Positions 46,569-54,671 of a stretch of 64,000 nt of DNA are shown here, piece by piece; position 1 is the stretch's first letter, and each line of letters begins with the position of its first letter. The translations under genes and the position numbers were made by a program. This stretch comes from Bradyrhizobium diazoefficiens. Lineage in GTDB: Bacteria > Pseudomonadota > Alphaproteobacteria > Rhizobiales > Xanthobacteraceae. Under the pieces are notes generated by a model. That model was not told where the DNA came from, did not search any database, and saw nothing but the letters and a program-made list of their open reading frames with translations. The stretch covers positions 1 through 64,000 of the forward strand of contig NZ_JAFCKW010000021.1 of NCBI RefSeq assembly GCF_018129965.1. The letters are read 5' to 3'.

Positions 46569-47600
46569 TTACGACAGTTTGCCGACGGACTTTTCGAGCA
46601 GCTCCCAGGCCTTCTCGCCATACTTGCCCTTCCACTCGGCGTAAAAGCCGGCGGCGCGCAGCTTGTCGCGGAACGGCCCGACCTCGGGCTGGTTGAACGT
46701 GAGGCCCTTGCCGGCCAGTTCCTGCCTGACGGTGATATTGAGCTTCTCGGTGTCCTCGCGCTCCTTCACAGCGGCCGCGTTGACGTTCCTGGCGACGATG
46801 GTCTTGATGTCGTCCGGCAGCGCCGCCCAGGCGCGGCGGTTCATCAGGAACCAGAAGCCGTCCCACATGTGGTTCGTCATCGAGCAGTATTTCTGAACCT
46901 CGTAGAGCTTCGCCGTCGAGATCAGCGCCAGCGGGTTCTCCTGGCCCTCGACGATCTTGGTCTGCAGCGCCGAATAGACCTCGGCGAAATTGATCGAGGC
47001 GGGCGAGGCGTCGAACGCCTTGAACATCGAGGTCCACAGCGGCGACACCGGCACGCGGATCTTGAAGCCCTTGAAGTCGTCGGGACCGTTGATCGGCTTG
47101 GTCGAGGACGTGGTCTGGCGGAAGCCGTTGTCCCAGATCTTGTCCATGACCTCGAGGCCGGCCTTGTTGATCTCGCCGCGGACGTAAGCGCCGAGGTCGC
47201 CGTCCATGGCCTTCCAGACCGTGGGATAATCCGGGAACGCAAAGCCGATGCCGTTGATCGAGGCAGCCGGCACCAGGGTCGCCAGGATCAGGCCGGACAG
47301 CGTGAAGAACTCGACGCCGCCGGAGCGCACCTGGCTCAGCATGTCGGTGTCGGAGCCGAGCTGGCTGTTCGGGAACACCTGCATGTCGAACCGGCCATTG
47401 GTCTCTGTCTTGATGGCGGCGGCCATCTCACGGGCGCGCGCCACGAACGGATGCGACTCCGGCAGGTTGTTGGCGAACTTGTAGGTGAACTCGGCAGCCT
47501 GGGCACGGGCCACATGGGGCGCGCTGACGCCGCCAAGGACGGCGGTCGCGGCGGAAGCCTTGAGAAGCGTGCGTCGGGAAAAGTGCGTTGAAAACACCAT
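46569..47600 (-). CDS. TRAP transporter periplasmic receptor (DctP)
   Basis: The start at 47600 gives a twin-arginine signal (MVFSTHFSRRTLLKASAATAVLGG, cleavage after ARAQ); a further 24 codons upstream are not signal-like. The ~343-residue receptor has the DctP marks FTYKFANNLPESHPFVARARE, FPNSQLGSDTDMLSQVRSGGVEFF, GFKIRVPVSPLWTSMFKAFDASPASINFAEVYSALQTKIVEGQENPLALI (the last block, with its conserved Arg, binds the ligand carboxylate). The ligand is probably an organic acid or fatty-acid derivative, given the downstream ligase. It is first in the operon. Confidence 0.92.
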   Translation of the reverse strand: MVFSTHFSRRTLLKASAATAVLGGVSAPHVARAQAAEFTYKFANNLPESHPFVARAREMAAAIKTETNGRFDMQVFPNSQLGSDTDMLSQVRSGGVEFFTLSGLILATLVPAASINGIGFAFPDYPTVWKAMDGDLGAYVRGEINKAGLEVMDKIWDNGFRQTTSSTKPINGPDDFKGFKIRVPVSPLWTSMFKAFDASPASINFAEVYSALQTKIVEGQENPLALISTAKLYEVQKYCSMTNHMWDGFWFLMNRRAWAALPDDIKTIVARNVNAAAVKEREDTEKLNITVRQELAGKGLTFNQPEVGPFRDKLRAAGFYAEWKGKYGEKAWELLEKSVGKLS

Positions 47601-47759
47601 GGGTCTGCTTCCTCGAAAATTTGTTCTTGTTGTGAGACGCAAACCTATACGGTCGTCGGGCCAGAAGGTCACCTGCGATCTCGCGAAGCTCGCTTATTGC
47701 AGCCGGACAACGTCGCGGCAATATCGGCTTTCGACGGGACGGCCGGATCAAAAACGTGA

Positions 47760-47784
47760 AAAACAACCCCATGCACAGTAGCCG
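47760..47784 (-). repeat. Dispersed intergenic repeat, copy 2 (inverted)
   Basis: Exact reverse complement of 31062-31086. It is followed on the plus strand by TCAAGGGCT, the complement of the AGCCCTTGA that precedes copy 1. It lies in the leader of the TRAP operon. Confidence 0.75.
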
Positions 47785-47890
47785 TCAAGGGCTGAGGCGT
47801 TGGTTGAGGAGGAAGCCGGACATGGAGCCTGGGCGAAGACGCCGCGGCAGGAATGCTGTCTAAGTGTCTGATCCGATGCGAGATAAATAT

Positions 47891-47915
47891 ATTCCATAAT
47901 ATACCTTATGCGAAT
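47891..47915. promoter_or_regulatory. Inverted repeat, candidate operator of TRAP operon
   Basis: CATAA and TTATG (47895-47899 and 47906-47910) form a perfect repeat around TATACC. The arms extend to ATTC and GAAT with one extra base. It is the only AT-rich island in the region and contains -10-like hexamers on both strands. TRAP and acid-catabolism operons are often controlled by GntR-type regulators that bind such sites, but no regulator gene is adjacent. Confidence 0.35.
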
Positions 47916-48230
47916 CATGCATATGGCCCGTCGCTCAGCACGTGTTGTGCCGGGAGCTCCTCACGTTTCGCTGCCTGCCCGAAGTCCCTGCCATATGAGG
48001 TTGCCTGGCTAGGCCCGGGCTTAGGGTCACCACGGCATTCTCCGACGAACCGGCCGACGTTCAGCTCGGCACCGGCGTGAGCGGCGTCAGGCACGGCGGC
48101 GGACCATATCGTCACGTCTTCCACGGCCGAAATCCACACCTGAAACGGGCATCGCGGGACCACCACAACGATCCGAGGGGCCGGATGCGGTAAGGTTTGC
48201 TGATTCGTTGGACGAACGAGGTGTGCTCAA

Positions 48231-49511
48231 ATGTCGGCTTTCCGTTTCGTGCATGCAGCCGATATCCATTTGGACTCCCCGCTCCGTTCTCTCGCGTTGC
48301 GAAATCCGGGGCTTGCCGGGATGATCGGCGACGCCAGCCGCCAAGTCTTTATCCGGATCGTCGACCTCTGTATCGATGAGCGTGTGGACGCCCTCCTCCT
48401 CGCCGGCGACCTGTACGACGGCGATCAGACCTCGATGAAGACGGCGCGGTTCCTGAGTGAGCAGATGCGCCGCCTGCATGCCGCCGGCATCCGCGTCTTT
48501 ATCATTCGTGGAAATCACGATGCCTTGTCGAAGATCACCAAAGAACTGGTGTTTCCGGACAGCGTCATGGTGTTTGGCGGCCGGGCCGACGCCGTCGAGA
48601 TATCGCGGGATCGTGGCGCGCGACCCATCCTGGTGCATGGGCTCAGCTTCGCCAAGCCGCAGGCGCCGGAAAGCCTGCTCGGCAAATACAAACCGCCGGT
48701 CGAGGGCGCGATCAACATCGGGCTCATGCACACGAGCCTCGACGGGGCGCCCGGGCACGACGTCTACGCCCCGTGCAGCACGGCCCAATTGGCCGGTTCC
48801 GGCTTCCGGTACTGGGCGCTCGGACACATCCACAAGCGGTCCACGACGGAGGGAGCCTGCGCCATTGTCATGCCGGGCATTCCGCAAGGCCGTGATGTCG
48901 GAGAAAATGGGCCAAAGTCGGTCACGCTGGTGAGCGTTCTGGATGACGGATCGGTATCGCTCGACGAACGGGTCGTCAGTATGGCCCAATTCGAACGGTT
49001 GGCCGTCGACGCGTCCGGAGTCCTGGAGTGGCGCGAGCTCGCCATGCGCATCGAGAGCACGATCGGCGACGCCTTCGATCGCTCGGAATCCGATCATCTC
49101 GTCGCACGCGTGTCCGTCTCCGGAGCGACGCCGCTGGCCTGGACGATCCGGCGCGACGCCGACGTTCTCCGTACCGAAGCCGAAAGCCGCGCGGAATCGA
49201 TCGGCAATGTCTGGATCGAGAAGCTGGACATCGACTGTCGAAAGCCGTCTATCGTCGCTCCCGCCGACAGCGCCGATCCCATTGAGGTGCTTCGCCGGAC
49301 CATAACCGATGAGATCGTCGCGTCCGATGCGTTCCACGCGCAAGCGCAGATCATCGTCGACAATCTGCTCGAACAATTGCCTGCGGAATGCAGGCGCGTT
49401 CTCGCTCCGGATGAGACCGGTCTTGCTTTGCTGGTCGGGCAAATGTCCGATGAAGGCTCCGAAGAGGTCCTGGCGCGGCTGGCGGCGGGCAGCCTGGACG
49501 GAGCACGCTGA
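48231..49511 (+). CDS. SbcD/Mre11-like DNA repair nuclease (YhaO type)
   Basis: This 426-residue metallophosphoesterase has all five nuclease motifs: HAADIHLDSPL (I), LLAGDLYDGD (II), IIRGNHDAL (III), GLMHTSLDG (IV) and ALGHIHKR (V). The C-terminal ~150 residues form a capping/partner-binding region. It pairs with the next gene, whose ATG overlaps its TGA by one base, so the two are translationally coupled and form an Mre11-Rad50-like complex. The short sequence and motif spacing fit the YhaO branch more than E. coli SbcD. It should act on DNA ends or hairpins. Confidence 0.92.
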   Translation: MSAFRFVHAADIHLDSPLRSLALRNPGLAGMIGDASRQVFIRIVDLCIDERVDALLLAGDLYDGDQTSMKTARFLSEQMRRLHAAGIRVFIIRGNHDALSKITKELVFPDSVMVFGGRADAVEISRDRGARPILVHGLSFAKPQAPESLLGKYKPPVEGAINIGLMHTSLDGAPGHDVYAPCSTAQLAGSGFRYWALGHIHKRSTTEGACAIVMPGIPQGRDVGENGPKSVTLVSVLDDGSVSLDERVVSMAQFERLAVDASGVLEWRELAMRIESTIGDAFDRSESDHLVARVSVSGATPLAWTIRRDADVLRTEAESRAESIGNVWIEKLDIDCRKPSIVAPADSADPIEVLRRTITDEIVASDAFHAQAQIIVDNLLEQLPAECRRVLAPDETGLALLVGQMSDEGSEEVLARLAAGSLDGAR

Positions 49512-52500
49512 TGCGTCTGCGCAAGCTCGGTCTGAGACGCTACGGCAAATTCACGGATACGGTGCTCGACTTCGGCGCTCGTCTCGAAGATGGCCCGGAC
49601 ATGCACATCGTCTACGGGCCCAATGAGGCCGGCAAATCGACTGTGATGTCGGCCGTCATGGACCTCCTCTATGGCATTCACACGCAGAGCAAGCTCAACT
49701 TCCTGCACCCATACCCGACCATGCGGATCGAGGCCGAGATCGCGCATTCCACCGGCTCGCGTCACGTCGCGCGGATCAAGAAGCCTCAGAACAGCCTGCT
49801 GGACGACTCCGATCGGCCCATCCCCGAAGCCGTGCTGCTCGGCGAGTTGGGAGGCCTCGACCGGAGCGCCTATCAAACCATGTTCTGCCTCGACGATGAG
49901 ACGCTGGAGGCGGGCGGAGAGAACATCCTCGCCAGCAAGGGCGATCTCGGCACCCTCCTCTTCTCCGCGACCGCGGGCCTCTCGGATCTGAGTTCGCGGC
50001 TCGCGTCTGTGAGGGAGGAAGCAGACGGCTTCTTTCGGCCTGGCAAGCGCACGGGCGTGCTTGCCGATCTCAAGAGGGAGCTTGCGAACCTGAAGGAGGA
50101 GCGCGACAGGATCGACACGCTCGCCTCGGAGTTCTCGCGCCTCGTCACCGATCGCGACGAGGCGGCCGCTGCCTACGACGAAGCCGTTCGCCAGCGCGCA
50201 AGGACACAGTCCCGGATTGAAGAGATCGGACGGCTCCTGCATGCCTTGCCCCGGCTCCAGGCGGTTCGCAGGCTCCGTGCGGATATTGAGCCGCTCGCGG
50301 CGCTGCCCGAGGCGCCATCGGCGTGGGCGACCGACCTCCCCGACTTGATGACCCGGCATACGAAGTTGCAGACGCAGGCGCAGGCGTCCGACGAAGAGAT
50401 CACGCGCCTGGAGCATACGATCGCGGCATCGAGGGTCAACGAGGCGGCCTGTCGCCTGCAGGACCGCATCCAGGGTCTCATGGACATGCGCGCGCGCTTC
50501 GTCACGGCGGAAAAAGACCTGCCTGAACGCAGGCTGACCCTGGCGCTGGCCGAACAGACGGTGTCGCGAATCCTGACGCGCATCAACCGGGCCTCGGACC
50601 CTGAGCCGAGGCGGTTGATCCTGTCGACCGAGATGACCGGCCCTCTCCACGATCTGATCCAGAAGCGATCCGGCATTGAAGCGGCGATCGTGGGAGCCGA
50701 GGCAGAGCTGGCAAAGGCGCGTGATGCGTTGTCCGACGCCGAGGCCAGGCTCGGGAGCGACGGCGGCGCGCTGGATGAACCGGCGTTGCACGCCCTGGGC
50801 CTTGCGGTCGGCATGGCACGCCAGAGCGACGACGTCGCACGCCTGCGTGCGGCGGATCGAACCCGCCAGGAGCGATGCCAGGAGTTCGAGGATGCACTCG
50901 CCGAACTGCATCCTTGGGCCGGCGACAGAAACGCGCTTCTCCTTGTCCAGGTCCCCCGCCCCGATCAACTGGAAACGTGGACGTCGACCGACGCGAAACT
51001 CTCCCAGGACATCGCGCTCCAGCACAATGATATCGATCGGCTGGACCGAGAGGCTCTGAAGCTCCAGCGCAAGAGCGAGGCGCTCGCCTCCGTCGCCGGC
51101 GCCGTCAGCGACCGGGAGGTCGCTGAGATCAGGTCGGCACGCGAAGCCGCGTGGGCCCTCCACAAGGACAGGCTGGATGCAACGACGGCCGCGAGCTTCG
51201 AAACAGAGATGCGGAAGCTCGATCTCGTCTCGGAGCAGCGCCTGAGCCATGTCGCAAGCGTCGCCGAACTCAATCAGACGCTGCTGGATTATGCGGACAT
51301 CCGGACACGGCGCGAACATGCTGTGAACGTGCTTGAAACCAGCCTGCAGCAGCGTGAATTGCTCGCCGCGGACGTCGCCGCATCCGCGCGTGTCATCGGC
51401 GGTGGGCTCGAGGAGAGCATCAGTCTCGCAGGGCTGAAACTTTGGCTTCAGAAGCGCGAGCGGGCCATCGAGCTCCGTACACGCTTGATGTCCGCGGAGC
51501 GCGAATCGCGACAGGCGCTCACCGACGTGGCGGCTGCGCGGGAACGGCTCGCGGCAGCGCTGCGTGCAGCGGGCGTCGTTTTTACGGACGACGCGGACAT
51601 CCAGGCGCTATTGGCCGCCGGCCAGGCCGCACTTGACCGCGAAGCCGTGGCCAAGGCGTTGCGCGCTGACGTCGATGAGCGTCGACGGGACTTGAGGTCG
51701 CGAGAGGCGAGACGGCAAGAGGTGCTGGCCATGGAAGGGGCATGGAACACCGCGTGGCGGCAGGCCTGCGCCGCATGCTGGCTGGGCGACAACGAGAGCC
51801 TGCCGACCGTCGCGACCGTGAGAGAGACGCTGGAGGCGCTCGCAGAACTCGGTCCCGAGCTGGAGAAAACGGCCGGCCTGACCGATCGAATCGCGAAGAT
51901 GGAGCGTGATCAGATCCAGTTCCGTGCGGAGGTCGAAACCCTTGCCGTGACGATGGGGCTGCCTGCGGAGACATCCGACGTTCTCGAGCTGTATCATGCC
52001 GTCGTGACCGGCGTCGCCGACGCAACGAAAACGCTGGAGCGCCGGCAGGATGCCGAGGCGGCTCTTTTGGCCGAACGCGACGAGGCTTGCGAGCTGGCCG
52101 GGCAGCTAGCGCAAGTCCAGGCGCAGGCGCAGCGGATGATGGATGTCTTCAAGGTCGGCTCATTGACGGAGGTCGACATCTGCCTGCGTCACGTCGTACG
52201 CCGGTCCGAACTCACGGCGCGCCTGGTCGAAGCGCGCGACGAGATGCTCAAAGCCATCGGGCTCCAAACCTTCGAGGAAGCCGAGGCGATCCTCGACGCT
52301 CTGGACCGAGCGGCGCTCGAAGCAGAATTGAGCGAACGGAAATCGCACTTCGACCATGAAGACGAGCGGACCCGTGATCTGTTTGCCGCAAAGACCAAAG
52401 CCGACGACCGCATCGCCGCGATCGGCGGTGATGCCGCCGTCGCTCGCATCGATGCGACGCGGCGAACGCTGCTGTTGACGATCGAGGATAAGGCGCGGGC

Positions 52501-52993
52501 CTACATCCGGCTCAAGCTCGGAGTCGCCGCGGCCGACGGCGCCTTGCAGGTCTATCGGGACCGGCATCGCAGTTCGATGATGGCCCGTGCGTCGGAGGCC
52601 TTCTCGCTCATCAGTCGCGGCAAATATTCTGAGCTGGTAACCCAGTCGTCGAACGGCAGTGAGCTTCTGATTGCGAAGGCCGTGGACGGAAGCTCGAAGA
52701 TCGCTTCCGAGCTCTCCAAGGGAACGCGGTTTCAGCTCTATCTGGCGCTGCGCGTCGCGGGCTATCACGAGTTTGCCCGGGCGCATGCACCGGCCCCGTT
52801 CCTGGCAGACGACATCATGGAGACGTTCGACGATTTCCGCGCCGAGGAGGCCTTCCGGCTGCTCTCCGGAATGGCTATGAAAGGTCAGGTCGTGTATTTC
52901 ACCCATCACCGGCATCTCTGTGAGATCGCCAAGGCGGTCGCGCCGGCCGCAGTCATTCACGAACTCGGATCGGAGATGCGCGTTGCTTCTTAG
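49511..52993 (+). CDS. Rad50/SbcC-like ATPase (YhaN type)
   Basis: This is a 1,160-residue SMC-like ATPase. Walker A is YGPNEAGKST (residues 35-44), followed by PTMRIEAEI and the Rad50-style N-terminal lobe. About 800 residues of heptad-rich coiled coil (roughly 170-980) come next. No CxxC zinc hook is obvious at the centre, which is typical of YhaN rather than Rad50. The C-terminal lobe has the signature LSKGTRFQLYLALRVA and Walker B FLADDIMETFDDFR, with THHRHL as switch region. It holds DNA while the upstream nuclease cuts. Both genes sit alone, away from other repair or defence genes. Confidence 0.92.
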   Translation: MRLRKLGLRRYGKFTDTVLDFGARLEDGPDMHIVYGPNEAGKSTVMSAVMDLLYGIHTQSKLNFLHPYPTMRIEAEIAHSTGSRHVARIKKPQNSLLDDSDRPIPEAVLLGELGGLDRSAYQTMFCLDDETLEAGGENILASKGDLGTLLFSATAGLSDLSSRLASVREEADGFFRPGKRTGVLADLKRELANLKEERDRIDTLASEFSRLVTDRDEAAAAYDEAVRQRARTQSRIEEIGRLLHALPRLQAVRRLRADIEPLAALPEAPSAWATDLPDLMTRHTKLQTQAQASDEEITRLEHTIAASRVNEAACRLQDRIQGLMDMRARFVTAEKDLPERRLTLALAEQTVSRILTRINRASDPEPRRLILSTEMTGPLHDLIQKRSGIEAAIVGAEAELAKARDALSDAEARLGSDGGALDEPALHALGLAVGMARQSDDVARLRAADRTRQERCQEFEDALAELHPWAGDRNALLLVQVPRPDQLETWTSTDAKLSQDIALQHNDIDRLDREALKLQRKSEALASVAGAVSDREVAEIRSAREAAWALHKDRLDATTAASFETEMRKLDLVSEQRLSHVASVAELNQTLLDYADIRTRREHAVNVLETSLQQRELLAADVAASARVIGGGLEESISLAGLKLWLQKRERAIELRTRLMSAERESRQALTDVAAARERLAAALRAAGVVFTDDADIQALLAAGQAALDREAVAKALRADVDERRRDLRSREARRQEVLAMEGAWNTAWRQACAACWLGDNESLPTVATVRETLEALAELGPELEKTAGLTDRIAKMERDQIQFRAEVETLAVTMGLPAETSDVLELYHAVVTGVADATKTLERRQDAEAALLAERDEACELAGQLAQVQAQAQRMMDVFKVGSLTEVDICLRHVVRRSELTARLVEARDEMLKAIGLQTFEEAEAILDALDRAALEAELSERKSHFDHEDERTRDLFAAKTKADDRIAAIGGDAAVARIDATRRTLLLTIEDKARAYIRLKLGVAAADGALQVYRDRHRSSMMARASEAFSLISRGKYSELVTQSSNGSELLIAKAVDGSSKIASELSKGTRFQLYLALRVAGYHEFARAHAPAPFLADDIMETFDDFRAEEAFRLLSGMAMKGQVVYFTHHRHLCEIAKAVAPAAVIHELGSEMRVAS

Positions 52994-53032
52994 AGCTTTC
53001 TCGGTTCTGATTGAATCAGAACCGAAGCTCTG
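52993..53032 (+). terminator. Long perfect hairpin after the YhaN-like gene
   Basis: TCGGTTCTGATT and AATCAGAACCGA form a perfect 12-base inverted repeat around a single base, flanked by AGAGCT and AGCTCT. The duplex starts right at the stop codon. TCTTGTTTTG follows, giving a short T-rich run. It likely ends the nuclease operon. Confidence 0.6.
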
Positions 53033-53095
53033 GAGTCTTGTTTTGAAGCATTTTCTTCACGCGAACCGGTATCCACTTCGCTCGAAAACGCTCCA
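53033..53095. repeat. REP-like imperfect palindrome
   Basis: TTGTTTTGAAGCATTTTCTTCACGC.. continues to ..TCGCTCGAAAACGCTC, with arms AGCATTTTC and GAAAACGCT. I recognise this as a class of intergenic palindrome frequent in Bradyrhizobium and Rhodopseudomonas, from memory. It lies between convergent genes. Confidence 0.5.
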
Positions 53096-53112
53096 GGGTG
53101 AAGCCTCGTACG

Positions 53113-53940
53113 CTATCGCAGCGGCAGCAGGTCCATCTGGCTTTGCGCTTTCCTGACGGCGGCCGCATACCAGCCCTGGCCGGGCGCTTCCCTGGCAAAG
53201 CATGTCGTGTAGCTCGCCATCGCCTGGTCTTCGCGAGCGATGTCGCCGCGCGGGTCCTTCTTGTTGACGGGCTTCGCCATCATCTGTTTCCAGACCTTCT
53301 CGCAGGCCGGGATTTCCGCCGTCTTCACGGCGTCGCTCATGGCGAGGAAAAAGACCTTGTCGCCCTGGATGGTGACGACGTCGATTTCGCGCGGCGGCCC
53401 CTTGATGTCGCCATTACCGCGCAGGCCGAGCACGGCAACAGCGACGCTTGCGCCGGCGGGCTTGTTCACTGGCAGCTCCGCATATTTGGCGAACGCTGAA
53501 TCCTGGATGGCACGATAATAGAAGGTATCCGACCTCAAGGCCGCGTCGATCTCCTGCGGCATGCCCTCCCCGCGTTGCTCTGCAAGCCAGTGCTTGAGCA
53601 AACCAGTTGTCGTCACCACGGCCTGCAATTTGTCGCCGTCTGACGCGAAACCGAGCCCGTCGAGATGGCCGAAGCCCGAGTCGTCCCTGTAGAGCGTGTC
53701 GACGTTCGATTTGCCCTCCGCCGGGAGGCCCTTGATCGTGACCGGTCCCACCAGCCCGCGCAGCATGCCGGTCAGCTCCTTCAGCGCGGCATCGTGCTGT
53801 TTGGAGGTCTCGTCGTTGCCCTCGGCTTTCGTGAACTTGGCGATGTAGCGATCGCGCAGGTCGAGATAGCGCTGTTCGGGCGTGGCAGCATGGGCGGGCG
53901 CCGCCAAAGCGAGCAGGCAGAGCAAGGCAAGCGATCTCAT
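53113..53940 (-). CDS. Secreted protein of unknown function
   Basis: This 275-residue protein has a clear signal peptide (MRSLALLCLLALAAPAHA) and no membrane anchor. The mature part is helical at the start (TPEQRYLDLRDRYIAKF, DETSKQHDAALKELTGMLRGLVGP) and mixed later (FGHLDGLGFASDGDKLQAVVTTTGLLKHWL). Two cysteines near the end (IPACEKVW and TTCFAREAP) could form a disulfide. I do not recognise a family. It is transcribed alone, convergent with the nuclease operon. Confidence 0.75.
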   Translation of the reverse strand: MRSLALLCLLALAAPAHAATPEQRYLDLRDRYIAKFTKAEGNDETSKQHDAALKELTGMLRGLVGPVTIKGLPAEGKSNVDTLYRDDSGFGHLDGLGFASDGDKLQAVVTTTGLLKHWLAEQRGEGMPQEIDAALRSDTFYYRAIQDSAFAKYAELPVNKPAGASVAVAVLGLRGNGDIKGPPREIDVVTIQGDKVFFLAMSDAVKTAEIPACEKVWKQMMAKPVNKKDPRGDIAREDQAMASYTTCFAREAPGQGWYAAAVRKAQSQMDLLPLR

Positions 53941-54044
53941 GCGATGTCCGTGGACTGGAAGGAATCTCCAGTGCTTCTACAGGCGCGAGACGGGCGGGTT
54001 CAAGCGCATCCCACCTCTCCTTTCGCTGACGCCTCCCCTTTCGC

Positions 54045-54539
54045 TTACGCTTTGCCGGTCGCCGCGAGCCCATGAAGAGCCGTCGGGATCGTGCCGGGCA
54101 ATTGCCCGAGGTTCTGGACAGCCGCCAGCAGCGCGGCGAGATAGCCGAACGGACCCAGGCCGCAAATCACCGCGGTGCAGGCGCCCGAAATAATCGAATG
54201 GCGATGAAGCTCGTCGCGCGCATGGATGTTGGAGATGTGCAACTCGATCTTCGGACCTTCGAAGATCTTCAGCGCATCGATCAGCGCGATCGATGTGAAG
54301 GAATAGCCGGCCGGGTTGATGATCATCGCATCCGCGTTGCCATGCGCCGACTGGATCAGGCTGACGAGTTCGCCCTCCATGTTGGACTGGTGAAACGAGA
54401 TCGAGACGCCGAGCTGATCGGCCAATGCCTGGCAGCTCGCTTCGATCTCCTTCAACGTCGTCCGGCCGTAGATGTGCGGCTCCCGGATGCCGAGAAAATT
54501 GAGGTTGGGTCCATTGAGGATCATGATCTGAGCCGCCAT
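54045..54539 (-). CDS. aroQ: Type II 3-dehydroquinate dehydratase
   Basis: I start at 54539 (MAAQIMILNGPNLN), with AGGAGG about ten bases upstream; the frame extends 29 codons further without conserved sequence. The ~164-residue enzyme of the shikimate pathway (or quinate breakdown) converts 3-dehydroquinate to 3-dehydroshikimate. Motifs are NGPNLNFLGIREP (catalytic Arg), HIYG with the catalytic Tyr, SNMEGELVSLIQ, IINPAGYSFTS and ELHISNIHARDELHRHS. The C-terminal tail after LLAAVQNLG is slightly longer than usual. It forms a dodecamer in this family. There are no other aro genes nearby. Confidence 0.94.
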   Translation of the reverse strand: MAAQIMILNGPNLNFLGIREPHIYGRTTLKEIEASCQALADQLGVSISFHQSNMEGELVSLIQSAHGNADAMIINPAGYSFTSIALIDALKIFEGPKIELHISNIHARDELHRHSIISGACTAVICGLGPFGYLAALLAAVQNLGQLPGTIPTALHGLAATGKA

Positions 54540-54671
54540 TTCCGCTTGTCCTCCTGCTGTTGCCGGCATGCTCCGGTCGCCGAGTGAGTGGGACCGGACT
54601 GTAAACCGTCCCGGGAAGGGTACCATCGCAACGGGACGATCGGCAGCGCAAGGATGAAGCGCCGGAGAGCC

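Larger units (their letters stand above)
47601..48230. other. Long divergent intergenic region between TRAP operon and SbcD-like gene
   Basis: About 630 bases with no supported gene. It holds the inverted copy of the dispersed repeat (47760-47784) and an AT-rich island at about 47880-47930 with an imperfect inverted repeat. The plus-strand nuclease gene has GAGGTG seven bases upstream of its ATG. Confidence 0.5.

Noticed and set aside
49094..51319. Antisense frame of 741 codons opposite the Rad50-like ATPase
   Set aside because: The plus strand has Walker A, signature and Walker B in order; this frame has none.
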